Shown: positions 1 to 8,536, numbered from the stretch's first letter. The stretch is DNA of 64,000 bases from Clostridia bacterium (GCA_021205365.1 JAJPXP010000019.1:17106-81105); one strand, 5' to 3'. The notes: generated by a model not told the origin, from the letters alone. Numbers and translations are program-made.

Positions 1-426
1 GCATCTGCACCGGTAGTTGCTGACTACGACCGTCCGACTGCTCAGGAAATGATTCAGCCGCTGCTGACTTCTGGCAAGGAGTTTGACTGCATCATTGCAA
101 ACAACGACGCAATGGCACTGGGTGCAATTGAGGCGTGCAAGGATGCTGGCGTAGAAATCAACTTCCCGATCGTTGGCATCGACTGCACTGCAGACGGCGC
201 ACAGGCGATCACAGAAGGCACTCTGGCAATGACCGTATTCCAGAACCCGGTTGGACAGGGCAAGGGCTCTGTTATTGCAGCGATGAACATGATCGCAGGA
301 AATGACCTGGACGCTGGCATGGAAGACCTCGGTACAATGGATGATTCTGGCAATGACTACAGCAGCCACGTATTCTGGGTACCGTTCGAGCCTGTAACGA
401 CAGACAACGTAGCAGATTATATGTAA
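1..426 (+). CDS. Sugar ABC transporter substrate-binding protein, C-terminal part (5' end outside window)
   Basis: The frame is open from base 1 and stops with TAA at 424-426, so about 141 C-terminal residues are present. The fragment fits the second lobe of a Peripla_BP_4 (ribose/galactose/inositol type) binding protein: an ANNDAMALGAIEA segment, then a strand with VGIDCTADGAQAI, then TLAMTVFQNPVGQGKG, which is the usual ligand-lobe order. By family, such lipoproteins capture a monosaccharide or polyol outside the membrane and hand it to an ABC permease. Permease and ATPase genes, if present, lie upstream of the window. A strong terminator follows at 569, so this is the last gene of its transcript. 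The ligand cannot be read from the sequence; the neighbouring polyol genes make a sugar or cyclitol plausible. Confidence 0.85.
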   Translation, partial: ASAPVVADYDRPTAQEMIQPLLTSGKEFDCIIANNDAMALGAIEACKDAGVEINFPIVGIDCTADGAQAITEGTLAMTVFQNPVGQGKGSVIAAMNMIAGNDLDAGMEDLGTMDDSGNDYSSHVFWVPFEPVTTDNVADYM

Positions 427-568
427 TTTGATCTGGTGCGATGATCTGATATCCAATGTTTGATAATCAGTTATCATTTTCTCTTTTTATAGTTGACTTA
501 TTCTCTTCAAATAATTTGATACCTGCAGCTGCCTGTTTGGGATTTTAAGGCGGCTGTGAACGCGGCAA

Positions 569-612
569 AACAGCCGCTGCCGGTTCCCCGCTGGCAGCGG
601 CTGTTGTTCTTT
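569..612 (+). terminator. Rho-independent terminator of the binding-protein transcript
   Basis: A perfect 13-bp inverted repeat (569-581 with 593-605, AACAGCCGCTGCC) with an 11-nt loop is followed by GTTCTTTTAT. It lies downstream of the binding-protein gene. Confidence 0.85.
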
Positions 613-679
613 TATAACAGTCTTGCGGATAGCAAATTTGATGAAAAAATAGCAAACATGCAACAGACAGCCGAAGTGC

Positions 680-714
680 AAAAATAGCCGGGACGCAAAC
701 GTGCGCTCCGGCTG
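680..714 (-). terminator. Terminator of the AraC-family gene
   Basis: Stem AGCCGG (686-691) pairs with CCGGCT (708-713), extended by imperfect pairing inside. Read on the minus strand it is followed by ATTTTTGC, just past the stop codon of the AraC gene. Confidence 0.65.
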
Positions 715-730
715 TTTGTATGGATCTGGG

Positions 731-1609
731 TTAAAATCTTTCGATATCGTAGCCTATAATAATATTGCCGCTCTGGTGCTGGGTGCGGTAGGTTTTGGGC
801 GTACAGCCTACTTTGCGGGTGAAGACATTGATAAAGCTGCTGGCAGAGCCGTAGCCCACTTCATAGGCAATTTCTGCGATGGATTTGCGTGTGTGCGTCA
901 GCATGCGTTCTGCTTTTTCCAGACGGGTATTGATGATATATTCCGAAGGGGAATAGCCTGTCTGCTTTTTGAACAGATGCGACAGGTAGTACGGGCTGAA
1001 ATTGGTCAGCTGGGATAGATCATCCAGTGTAATGGGATCACCGACATGATGCAGGATGTACTGGATTGCCTGATTGATCGGGGAATCCTCCTGGATCGGC
1101 GGGGCTGCAGCAAGCGAAAGCTTGTATAAAAGCTGTGTAATCCATGCGGAAACCTGGAATGGAGGCTGTATGGTGCCTTTTTCGTGCAATACGGCGATAT
1201 CATACAGCTCTTTGCCGATTTCCATGTTGGATTCCTGACGGAAAATCGGGCTGCCGTTGAGGTCAATCAGATAATTGGTCAGCACATGGGAATTGGAGCC
1301 GTCAAAATGGATATAGACAAATTCCAGATCATCGTGCGCACGGTAATAATGCGGTCTGTTGCAGTCCAGCAGCAGGATATCGCCCTTGTGGATGGTGAAG
1401 GATTTGCCGCCGTAGCGCACGTCCATTTCGCCGTGGCGCACAAACAGCAGCAGCGCCTCCGGGTAGCTCTGGCGGTCCATATAATATTGACTGGTGCAGT
1501 AATAGTGCCCGCACCAGGTCATGTAAATCAGGTTTTCCCTTGCAAATTCCGATGGCTGAAAGGTGGAGCAATGGGACTGCGGAAGGATTCCGGGATCAAC
1601 GCTTTTCAT
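731..1609 (-). CDS. AraC-family transcriptional regulator with cupin sensor domain
   Basis: A protein of about 292 residues. The N-terminal half is a cupin-like arm typical of AraC sugar regulators (a stretch around GDILLLDCNRPHYYRAH). The last ~100 residues form a two-helix-turn-helix AraC DNA-binding domain: LDDLSQLTNFSPYYLSHLFKKQ for the first helix pair and IAEIAYEVGYGSASSFINVF for the second, ending in the usual GCTPKTYR. I chose ATG at 1607-1609 because it has GAGG nine bases upstream; a TTG ten codons further up gives a longer version without a better ribosome site. It is divergent from the Gfo/Idh dehydrogenase gene and likely controls it and the TIM-barrel gene in response to their substrate. 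That control is inferred from layout. Confidence 0.9.
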   Translation of the reverse strand: MKSVDPGILPQSHCSTFQPSEFARENLIYMTWCGHYYCTSQYYMDRQSYPEALLLFVRHGEMDVRYGGKSFTIHKGDILLLDCNRPHYYRAHDDLEFVYIHFDGSNSHVLTNYLIDLNGSPIFRQESNMEIGKELYDIAVLHEKGTIQPPFQVSAWITQLLYKLSLAAAPPIQEDSPINQAIQYILHHVGDPITLDDLSQLTNFSPYYLSHLFKKQTGYSPSEYIINTRLEKAERMLTHTRKSIAEIAYEVGYGSASSFINVFTRKVGCTPKTYRTQHQSGNIIIGYDIERF

Positions 1610-1918
1610 AATTTGATACCTCGATTTCTTGAAAAGCAAATGTGATGAATTTTATAGCAACGATGCGTATTTACGGTTTCATATTTATAGATTATACTAT
1701 ATCCAGAAAGAACACAAGAAACAAAAACACCAAAGAATAAAGCAGAAAATTGGTGGTTTTGTCTAAAAACTGCCTGGGTTTTGCAGCTAAGACAAAAAAG
1801 AGCAAAACCGGAAATGTTTTCCCTCGTTAAAACCGTTCGGCAAAACAGGACGATTTTATAAATCATGTATGAGAAGAAAAAACAATTGATGCATTGAAAA
1901 GGAAAGGACGTAAGTATT
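1610..1918. promoter_or_regulatory. Divergent control region between araC-like and dehydrogenase genes
   Basis: About 300 bp of AT-rich DNA without a gene. It contains an inverted repeat TTTTGTCT (1757-1764) / AGACAAAA (1790-1797), whose spacing would suit a dimeric AraC-type activator. Towards the dehydrogenase there is a -10-like TATAAA near 1856 without a good -35, as expected of an activator-dependent promoter. TATACT at 1693-1698 with TTTACG at 1670 is another weak plus-strand candidate. None of these assignments is firm. Confidence 0.4.
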
Positions 1919-3100
1919 ATGTACATCGGCGAAAAGAAATTTGAGAGAGAACCATTCCGTTGGGGTATTGTAGGCGGCGGCTCTACCAGTGGCGTAGGCT
2001 ACAAGCATCGTCTGGGCGCAATGCGCGACAACACTTCCTTCGTACTGAAGGCAGCTGCATTTGACGTTGACTTCGAGCGCGGCAAGCAGTTCGGCCTGAA
2101 CCTGTGCATGGATGAGGATCGCCTGTATCCGGACTACAAGACCATGTTTGAAGAAGAGGCAAAGCGTGAAGACGGCATCGAGGCTGTTGACGTAGCTACC
2201 CCGAACTTCCTGCATTATGAAGTTACCAAGGCTGCTCTGGAAGCTGGCCTGCATGTTATCTGCGAGAAGCCGCTGTTCTTCGAAGTAGAGCAGGGCGAAG
2301 AAATCAAGAAGCTGGCTGAGGAAAAGGGCAAGATCGTTTGCGTAACCTACGGCTTCTCCGGTTTCGAACTGCTGCAGCAGATGCGTGCTATGATTAAGAA
2401 TGGCGACATCGGCAAGGTTAACATGATCGACCTGCGCTATGCACACGGCTTTGGCTGCGACGCAGAAGCTGACGTAAAGGCTGAAGGCCAGAAGTGGCGC
2501 GTTGACCCGGCTAAGGTTGGCCGTTCCTTCGTACTGGGCGATCTGTCCACTCATACCTATTACATGTCTGAGCTGATCTGCCCGGATGAGAAGCTGAAGC
2601 AGGTTCTGTGTGACCGTCAGGCATTCGTAGGCTCCCGCTATCCGCTGGAAGACAATGCTTACGTTCTGATGCGTTACGAGAGCGGCGCTGTAGGTCGTAT
2701 GTGGGCTTCGGCAGTTAACGCTGGCGACCATTCCTCCCAGCACATCCGCATCGTTGGCTCCAAGGCTTCCCTGGAGTGGAATGACATGCATCCGGACGAA
2801 CTGCACTATCAGGTACAGGGCAAGCCGGAGCAGATTCTGTATCGTTCCATGGACTACCTTGCACCGGAAGCACTGGAAGACGAGCGTCTGGGCGCACTGC
2901 ACTACACCGGCCTGATTGATTCTTGGTCCAACCTGTACAAGCGCTTTGCAATTGCTATGGACGCAAAGGACCGCGGCGACGAAGAGACCCTGAAGAACCT
3001 GGTATACCCGGATCTGGAGCACGGCATCGAAGGCATCAAGTGGATCAACGCTTGTGCTGAGTCCGCTGACAAGGGCGCTGTTTGGGTAGACGTGAAGTAA
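1919..3100 (+). CDS. Gfo/Idh/MocA-family NAD(P)-dependent oxidoreductase
   Basis: 393 residues, usual length for the family. The N-terminal Rossmann fold has GIVGGGSTSGVGYKHR as dinucleotide loop. VATPNFLHYEV and CEKPLFF follow; the lysine in EKP is the conserved catalytic/cofactor lysine. The C-terminal alpha/beta domain carries LGDLSTHTYYM, with His in the position of the substrate-binding histidine. Enzymes of this family oxidise a ring hydroxyl of a sugar, sugar acid or inositol to a ketone. ATG 1919 follows GGAAAGGACG. The next gene is a TIM-barrel isomerase/epimerase 104 bp downstream, and an AraC regulator is divergent, so the two enzymes probably act in sequence. This is not the canonical iolG, which sits at 24303; the substrate may be another inositol isomer or a glycoside oxidised at C3. 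Confidence 0.85.
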   Translation: MYIGEKKFEREPFRWGIVGGGSTSGVGYKHRLGAMRDNTSFVLKAAAFDVDFERGKQFGLNLCMDEDRLYPDYKTMFEEEAKREDGIEAVDVATPNFLHYEVTKAALEAGLHVICEKPLFFEVEQGEEIKKLAEEKGKIVCVTYGFSGFELLQQMRAMIKNGDIGKVNMIDLRYAHGFGCDAEADVKAEGQKWRVDPAKVGRSFVLGDLSTHTYYMSELICPDEKLKQVLCDRQAFVGSRYPLEDNAYVLMRYESGAVGRMWASAVNAGDHSSQHIRIVGSKASLEWNDMHPDELHYQVQGKPEQILYRSMDYLAPEALEDERLGALHYTGLIDSWSNLYKRFAIAMDAKDRGDEETLKNLVYPDLEHGIEGIKWINACAESADKGAVWVDVK

Positions 3101-3143
3101 TTTAAGATAATTCGCTTACATCTTAAAAAATTCTCATACAACT

Positions 3144-3179
3144 GTTTGCCGGAGTGTGCTAGGATGCGCTCCGGCAAAC
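3144..3179 (+). other. Intra-operon stem-loop
   Basis: GTTTGCCGGAG (3144-3154) pairs perfectly with CTCCGGCAAAC (3169-3179) between the dehydrogenase and TIM-barrel genes. No T-run follows, so it is more likely an mRNA stabilising or processing element than a full terminator. Confidence 0.6.
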
Positions 3180-3204
3180 CCCTAATATTTGGAGGATATA
3201 TATT

Positions 3205-4170
3205 ATGAAACTTTCTATCTGCACCGATGTATTCGGCAAGATTCCTTTTACTGAAATGCTGGACAAGGTTGTAGCATACGGCCTGGACGCAATCGAAATG
3301 ACCGCAGGCGGCTGGGGCGGCTGCAACTTCATTGAATGTGCTGAAGATTACATCAATGACGACGCAAAGCGCGAAGCATTCCTCGCTGAGATTGAGAAGC
3401 GCGGTCTGGCAATTTCCGCTCTGAACTGCTCTGGCAACCCGCTGATCGACACCCCGATGGGCCATGCACATTCCAAGACCATGCGTGATACCATGGTACT
3501 GGCTGGCAAGATGGGCGTTGACACTGTTGTTACCATGTCCGGCCTGCCGGCAGGCGCACCGGGCGACAAGACCCCGAACTGGTTCGTATCCACAGTATCC
3601 TGGCCGGAATATGACGGCTTCAACTACATGGTCGAAGGCGTAAAGTACCAGTGGGAAGTAGCTGCAGAGTGGTGGAAGGAAACCTGCCGCATTGCAAAGG
3701 AAGCAGGCGTAAAGAAGATCGCAATCGAGGAGTTCCCGGGCGCACTGGTTCACAACGTTCGCACCTTCAACAAGCTGTGTGAAGTAGTAGGCGAGGATTC
3801 TGATGTACTCGGTCTGAACCTTGACCCGTCCCACCTGATGATTCAGGGCGCTGAGCCGATTGCTGCTGCACGCGCACTGGGCGACAAGATCTTCTATGTA
3901 CATGGCAAGGACGCTCGTCCGGAGCAGTACAATGTTGATGTTGACGGTCTGCTGGAGAACCTGCCGGTTGACTGCTCCAAGGATCGTACCTGGAACTATG
4001 TAGCAGTAGGCTGTGGCCGTGACCTGAAGTGGTGGAAGGAATTCTTCTCCGTATGCCATATGATGGGTTATGACGGTTATGTATCTCTGGAAATGGAAGA
4101 CCTGACCATGAGCGTTGAAGCTGGTCTGGAAACCTCCATCGATGCACTGAAGGCTACCATCAGCAGATAA
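3205..4170 (+). CDS. Sugar phosphate isomerase/epimerase-type TIM-barrel protein
   Basis: 321 residues of the AP-endonuclease-2-like TIM-barrel family (xylose isomerase-like; IolE, IolI and IolH are relatives). Likely metal ligands are visible in barrel order: Glu in IAIEEFPG (about residue 177), Asp in LNLDPSHLM, His in YVHGKDA and Glu in VSLEMED near the end. The start ATG follows TTTGGAGGATATATATT. Members paired with Gfo/Idh dehydrogenases act on the keto-sugar made by the partner by epimerisation, dehydration or beta-elimination. Which of these applies cannot be told from sequence. It forms a two-gene unit with the upstream dehydrogenase and is closed by a strong terminator. Confidence 0.8.
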   Translation: MKLSICTDVFGKIPFTEMLDKVVAYGLDAIEMTAGGWGGCNFIECAEDYINDDAKREAFLAEIEKRGLAISALNCSGNPLIDTPMGHAHSKTMRDTMVLAGKMGVDTVVTMSGLPAGAPGDKTPNWFVSTVSWPEYDGFNYMVEGVKYQWEVAAEWWKETCRIAKEAGVKKIAIEEFPGALVHNVRTFNKLCEVVGEDSDVLGLNLDPSHLMIQGAEPIAAARALGDKIFYVHGKDARPEQYNVDVDGLLENLPVDCSKDRTWNYVAVGCGRDLKWWKEFFSVCHMMGYDGYVSLEMEDLTMSVEAGLETSIDALKATISR

Positions 4171-4225
4171 TTAATTTCCTTTCTATACCTTTTTATCGTA
4201 TTGTCATTTTGCTTTAATACTTAGA

Positions 4226-4264
4226 TGCCGGAGCTGGTTTTCCAGCTCCGGTTTCTTTTTTTGT
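4226..4264 (+). terminator. Terminator of the dehydrogenase/TIM-barrel unit
   Basis: CCGGAGCTGG (4228-4237) pairs with CCAGCTCCGG (4242-4251), followed by TTTCTTTTTTT. The rest of the gap to 4780 is very AT-rich and holds only the promoter listed next. Confidence 0.95.
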
Positions 4265-4628
4265 GCGGAAAGGTATAGAAAAGTCCGGCGTGGCGGTGGT
4301 ATGGTGGAAGATAGATGCATTTATTTGCTTTTTTGTGAAAAAGCGGAAGATAGATTTTTCTTACAGTATTAAGAAATAAAAATACATGCGTGTTGTGAAA
4401 TGGGATGAGAAAAAATGCTTTATTTTCAGATAGATAAAAGGATGATATTTTTTGAAAAAATAAGATAAATAACCATAAAATACATAAAAATTACAGATTA
4501 ATCGAAAAAATTGACATATTTTTTGAAAATATTCATCGATTTTGCGCTAAAATATTGCGCGCATGTATACGTTGCAGAAATGTAAATTATGAAAGCAAAA
4601 TTGAGCAATTTTTACGCAACGGCAATCA

Positions 4629-4656
4629 TTGTATATATCTGAAAAGGTGATATAAT
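4629..4656 (+). promoter_or_regulatory. Promoter of the SSS symporter gene
   Basis: TTGTAT (4629-4634), 16-bp spacer, TATAAT (4651-4656), preceded by TG one base upstream (extended -10). It lies about 125 bp before the symporter start. Confidence 0.65.
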
Positions 4657-4780
4657 TTGAAACACAAGGAGGGAGAGTGGAGCGGGCTTGAAATATGCTA
4701 TCAGGCCTAAAAATGGGAGTATGAGAACACATATAGATGTTTTACAAAGTTGAGCAAGTATGAAGATATGAAAAGGAAGT

Positions 4781-6457
4781 GTGAGAAAACTCATGGCATT
4801 TACATTTATTACCTTCGTCGGCTTTACCATTCTGGTTGCGGTCATTTCTTATTTGAAGACAAAGGGTGACGACCAGACCACAGCTGACGGCTATTTTCTG
4901 GCAGGCCGCGGTCTTCCGGGCTTTGTCATTGCAGGTTCGCTGCTGCTGACCAACCTGTCGGCGGAGCAGCTCGTTGGTACGAACGGTCAGACATGGTTTG
5001 TTGGTATGAGCCCGATGGCGTTCGAGATCGTTGCTGCACCGTGCTGTATTGTGCTGGCGCTGTGGGCAGCTCCGCGTTACCTTAAGAGTGGTATCACCAC
5101 AATCCCGCAGCTGATCGGTTTGCGTTTCGGACGCAGCACGAAGCTGTGGTTCTCCATCGCATATATTATTCTCTATCTGGTAGTCCAGATCCCGGTTATC
5201 CTGTATTCTGGTTCTCTGGTATTCGAGAACATCTTCCATGTATCGGATATGTTTGGACTTTCCACCTTTGGAGCGGTCGTTGTTCTCTGCATCATTATCA
5301 GCGTCGTTGGTTCCATCTATGCAATCTTCGGCGGTCTGAAAGCAGTTGCTGTATCGGATACCGTAAACGGCGTTGGCCTGTTGATTGGCGGTTTCATGAT
5401 CCCGTTCTTTGCACTGCATGTACTGGGCAATCTAGCAGGCCATGACGGCCTTGCAATCGTTGACGGCTTCAAGTACCTTGTACAGAACTATCCGGAAAAG
5501 CTGAACTCGATCGGCAGACTGAATGCAGAAGCACCGGAAGTTCCGTGGATTACCGTATTTACCGGCCTGATCTTCCTTGGCCTGCAGTCCTGGTGCACAC
5601 ATCAGTCCTTCATTCAGCGTGTTCTTGCAGCTGAGAACCTGAAGGAAGCACAGAAGGGTGCTCTGTACTGCGCATTCCTGAAGATCATTGGCTTTATGTA
5701 TCTGGCTTTGCCGGGCGTTATTGCATACGCTATGTTCGAGATCCAGGGCAGTCAGGTTGACATGATGGACGCTGCATATCCGCAGCTGGTTACACAGGTT
5801 ATCCCGGCTCCGCTGATGGGCTTCTTCGCAGCTGTTATGTTCGGCGCAATCCTGTCGTCCTTCAACTCCGTACTGAACTCTGTCAATACCATGTTCACCA
5901 TGGATATCTATAAGGAATACATCAATCCGTCCGCTTCCGAAGATCATCTGGTTAAGGTCGGCAAGAACATTGGCATCGTATTCGCTGTTGCAACGACTAT
6001 CGTTGGCCCGATGGTATACTTCTTCCCGGCTGGTCTGAAGACCTTCCTTGATTCATTTGTTATGCTGATCGGTCTTCCGGTTCTGTCTGCGGTATTCGGC
6101 GGCTTCTTCTTTAAGTATCTGCCGCAGTATGCAGCAAAGCTGATTATGGTATTCCATGTGATTTGCTATGGCGGCTTCCTGCTGCTGTCCCCGAGCTATG
6201 CTCTGTTTGGCGCTGGCGACGGCACAATCCATTACCTGTATGCAATCCTGATCCTGTGGCCGATTGAGCTACTGATTATGGCTTTCCTGAACAACAGAAA
6301 CAAGAAAGCGCATCCGGAGCTGCAGGCTTGGACACAGGAGGATGTTCATGCAGTTGACCTGACTCCGTGGAAGTATGGCAAGGTTTGTGCAGTAGCAATT
6401 GTCATCTGCTGCATCATTGTTTACGCTGCATTCTCTCCGCTCGGTTTCGGAGCATAA
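4781..6457 (+). CDS. Sodium:solute symporter (SSS family, SGLT/YidK-like)
   Basis: Up to 558 residues with about 14 hydrophobic segments, the usual SSS topology. Family marks are DGYFLAGRGLPG after the first membrane segment, TNLSAEQLVGTNGQ in the second, and SSFNSVLNSVNTMFTMDIYKEY, the part that carries the Na2-site serines in SGLT-type carriers. The reading frame starts at GTG 4781; ATG 4793 is an alternative, and neither has an ideally spaced ribosome site. By family it imports a sugar or polyol with sodium. Standing between an oxidoreductase/epimerase pair and an inositol locus, it probably feeds one of them. It has its own promoter and terminator, so it is transcribed alone. Confidence 0.88.
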   Translation: MRKLMAFTFITFVGFTILVAVISYLKTKGDDQTTADGYFLAGRGLPGFVIAGSLLLTNLSAEQLVGTNGQTWFVGMSPMAFEIVAAPCCIVLALWAAPRYLKSGITTIPQLIGLRFGRSTKLWFSIAYIILYLVVQIPVILYSGSLVFENIFHVSDMFGLSTFGAVVVLCIIISVVGSIYAIFGGLKAVAVSDTVNGVGLLIGGFMIPFFALHVLGNLAGHDGLAIVDGFKYLVQNYPEKLNSIGRLNAEAPEVPWITVFTGLIFLGLQSWCTHQSFIQRVLAAENLKEAQKGALYCAFLKIIGFMYLALPGVIAYAMFEIQGSQVDMMDAAYPQLVTQVIPAPLMGFFAAVMFGAILSSFNSVLNSVNTMFTMDIYKEYINPSASEDHLVKVGKNIGIVFAVATTIVGPMVYFFPAGLKTFLDSFVMLIGLPVLSAVFGGFFFKYLPQYAAKLIMVFHVICYGGFLLLSPSYALFGAGDGTIHYLYAILILWPIELLIMAFLNNRNKKAHPELQAWTQEDVHAVDLTPWKYGKVCAVAIVICCIIVYAAFSPLGFGA

Positions 6458-6604
6458 TAAATTCTCCTTATTATTTTGATTACATCCTACATCATTTTTT
6501 TGAAGGCGTAATCGGAAAAGCCGGAACATCCGGCTTTCCGGATACGCATGGTCGAATCATATTGATTTTGACCTACTCTCTCCACAACACTCCAAAACAG
6601 GAGG

Positions 6605-6636
6605 GCCCGCCGCCCAGGAACCGGCGGGCTTTTCTG
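6605..6636 (+). terminator. Terminator downstream of the symporter
   Basis: GCCCGCCG (6605-6612) pairs with CGGCGGGC (6622-6629) and is followed by TTTTCTGTT. A second hairpin at 6514-6537 (AAGCCGG/CCGGCTT) precedes it without a T-run. Confidence 0.8.
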
Positions 6637-6768
6637 TTGCCCGGAAAAAGAAAAGCTCTGCACCAATGATTGTGTGCGGTGGAGAAGCAAAAACAACAAT
6701 CAATAGAAATGAACAGTAGCCCCGCATTCCGTTCCACAAAATTATTTAAATTTCTTTCTATTTTCATA

Positions 6769-6796
6769 TTGACTTTAGTTTTATTTATGTTATACT
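6769..6796 (+). promoter_or_regulatory. Promoter of the DUF2089/membrane-protein pair
   Basis: TTGACT (6769-6774), 16-bp spacer, TATACT (6791-6796) with TGT just upstream (extended -10), about 37 bp before the start codon. Confidence 0.75.
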
Positions 6797-6832
6797 CAAT
6801 TATATTAAAGTTAATAAGAAAGGAGGATTGAA

Positions 6833-7135
6833 TTGGAGATTGATAAAATTCCGCAATGGATACTTGCTTTGGAGCAAGAGGATGCCACCTTTTTGAAAAA
6901 TTTTGTTTTAAAATCCGGTTCATTAAAAGAAATTGCCAAATTATATGAAGTATCATATCCGACGGTTCGGCTCCGGTTAGACAAACTTATTCAGAAGATC
7001 GAATTAAGCGACCAGAAAGAAGAAGAACCTTTTTCCACTTTCATCAAGGGGCTTGCGGTTGACTCACGGATTGATTTGGAAACCGCAAAAATCATCATCG
7101 AAAAATACAAGAAAGAAAAGGACAACCAAAAATGA
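6833..7135 (+). CDS. DUF2089-type small helix-turn-helix protein
   Basis: 100 residues. Residues ~25-55 (FVLKSGSLKEIAKLYEVSY then PTVRLRLDKLIQKIE) form a clear helix-turn-helix, as in the DUF2089 family of small putative DNA-binding proteins. The start is TTG 6833, chosen because AAGGAGG lies six bases upstream and no ATG is near. Its stop overlaps the ATG of the next gene (ATGA), so translation is coupled to the small membrane protein. The pair probably works as a DNA-binding protein with a membrane partner, a pattern seen for DUF2089 in Bacillota; its target is unknown. Base composition is clearly lower in GC than the flanking inositol genes, which suggests transfer. Confidence 0.75.
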   Translation: MEIDKIPQWILALEQEDATFLKNFVLKSGSLKEIAKLYEVSYPTVRLRLDKLIQKIELSDQKEEEPFSTFIKGLAVDSRIDLETAKIIIEKYKKEKDNQK

Positions 7136-7419
7136 TTGATTTAATTATTGCATTTGTTATTGCTGGTGTATTGCTTTTTGCCGAGTATCTTCTCTGCACG
7201 AAATTAAAAAATCCCCTTTGGGGAGGAATTATTCCCATTCTCATTCTGGCTGGAAGCATTTTTGTCTTTGCAAGCGGAAGTATACCATTTACTACAAAGA
7301 CCATTTTCCCCTTTGTTGTAGTTAATACAATCTTTTGGTTAGATTGGGCAGGCGGTAGAGAAAAGCGAAAGAAACTGCAACAGGCAGAAATGGACAAAAT
7401 GAAAGCAAAGGATATTTAA
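7132..7419 (+). CDS. Small three-helix membrane protein coupled to the DUF2089 gene
   Basis: 95 residues with three hydrophobic segments (about 2-22, 29-51 and 53-72) and a basic tail ending GREKRKKLQQAEMDKMKAK. The ATG at 7132 overlaps the upstream stop by four bases. I recognise no family motif. The arrangement suggests a membrane partner of the HTH protein. Confidence 0.7.
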   Translation: MIDLIIAFVIAGVLLFAEYLLCTKLKNPLWGGIIPILILAGSIFVFASGSIPFTTKTIFPFVVVNTIFWLDWAGGREKRKKLQQAEMDKMKAKDI

Positions 7420-7425
7420 CATATA

Positions 7426-7596
7426 GCAAAACCAGTCGAACCAGCGGGCGGTCAAGATGAACGGGCTGCGCCTGGTTTTGCAGACAGGCAGCCAAGAGGC
7501 GACAGCACTTTAAGCTGTCGCACCTTAACTGTCCAACTTTTTGGGGTCACTTCAGTATGTGCTGTTCATCTTGATCGTTGACTGGCCCGGCTAGCT
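7426..7596. repeat. Non-coding block with 10-bp-stem hairpin and internal inverted repeat
   Basis: GCAAAACCAG (7426-7435) pairs perfectly with CTGGTTTTGC (7472-7481). Inside the loop is CCAGCGGGCGGTCAAGA (7441-7457), and nearly the same string occurs inverted near 9780-9796. A second inverted pair links GGTCAAGATGAAC (7450-7462) with GTTCATCTTGATC (7564-7576). No coding sequence is visible. It resembles the edge of a former mobile element. Confidence 0.5.
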
Positions 7597-7625
7597 TTTC
7601 TATTATTCTCATAAACCATCATTTG

Positions 7626-8228
7626 TTACTCTGCATCATGCGCTCTCTTTCTCAAAAGAATATAGCTTATAATTGAAATTGGTAAGAACACTATACCAAA
7701 AATTAAAACATGAAATATTCCGCTTGGATAGGGGGCAATCCAACCCTGTAGATAACCAGTTATCATAGAGACCGGCATAAAAGCAATTCCAACGGTATTA
7801 AGCCAGTCAATATAAAATGGGGCTTTTGCCGCTGACAACGACCTCCCTATAAAGTAGCCAGCAATTCCTACTGCTTGAATAATCATTGAACCCCAAACAG
7901 TTTCCATTGTTTGTTCAGCATACCACCCGCCAAAAGCACAAAATAGGCCAATAGCAATAAACGCTGTTGATGAAATATATAATATTCTGCTTGTGATTTC
8001 TCTGCTTTTTTCGCCTTTGTCTTTTGTTGGTTCAATGCCTTTTAGAATATAGTCGGTTGTAACTTCAAAAAACTCACTCATTATAATTATTATTTCTAAA
8101 TCGGGGGTGCTTTGTTCGCATTCCCATTTAGAAACAGCTTGTCTTGAAACACCGACCTTATCTGCAAGTTCCTCTTGTGATATTCCTTTTGCTTTCCTTA
8201 AATATTGTATTCTGTCTGCCATGCTCAT
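7626..8228 (-). CDS. XRE-family regulator fused to a membrane domain
   Basis: 200 residues. Residues 3-60 form an HTH_3 (Cro/CI) domain: IQYLRKAKGISQEELADKVG then VSRQAVSKWECEQSTPD. After a charged linker (TKDKGEKSREITSR) come four hydrophobic segments up to the basic C-terminus. This architecture is common in Bacillota and is thought to sense or respond at the membrane. ATG 8226-8228 has AAAGGAGAG eight bases upstream; longer versions lack a ribosome site. It lies in the AT-rich accessory patch and has no recognisable partner. Confidence 0.85.
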   Translation of the reverse strand: MSMADRIQYLRKAKGISQEELADKVGVSRQAVSKWECEQSTPDLEIIIIMSEFFEVTTDYILKGIEPTKDKGEKSREITSRILYISSTAFIAIGLFCAFGGWYAEQTMETVWGSMIIQAVGIAGYFIGRSLSAAKAPFYIDWLNTVGIAFMPVSMITGYLQGWIAPYPSGIFHVLIFGIVFLPISIISYILLRKRAHDAE

Positions 8229-8536
8229 TGTCATCTCTCCTTTCTTTGCATGGACTAATCTTAGCAGAATTATCAGTTGCATAACCACCATTCAGACATG
8301 GAAATGAGGCAACTGGCAGTTGCGTGGATGTTTATAGGCGGAAAAAGTAAAAAAATACTCTAATGCAAGCTCTGTTTCATCGTTCTCTTGTGCTATATTG
8401 TATCACAATGAAGTCTGCATTTCTATCAGTCTGGTTCTTGCTTTTTCGGAATAGTGAGGTGACTGTCTATTCTCTTGTTCATGTTACTTTACAGCATATG
8501 GGCATTGGCGCAGGGCTTGGTTCTGTTATCATCAGT
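8229..8536. other. Intergenic DNA between the XRE gene and the duplicated deacetylase end
   Basis: About 300 bp without a convincing gene. The last ~45 bases (from GGGCATTGG near 8498) resemble, with differences, the DNA just past the intact deacetylase gene (11858-11892), so the duplication is longer than the perfect repeat and has diverged here. Confidence 0.5.

Noticed and set aside
3144..3179. Intrinsic terminator between dehydrogenase and TIM-barrel genes
   Set aside because: Strong stem but no T-run; kept only as a stem-loop.
1856..4059. Long minus-strand frames opposite the dehydrogenase and TIM-barrel genes
   Set aside because: Shadows of the real genes; sequences are Cys/Gln/His-rich and unlike any protein family.
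7420..7625. Complete insertion sequence at the repeat block
   Set aside because: No transposase frame or target duplication visible; recorded as repeats only.
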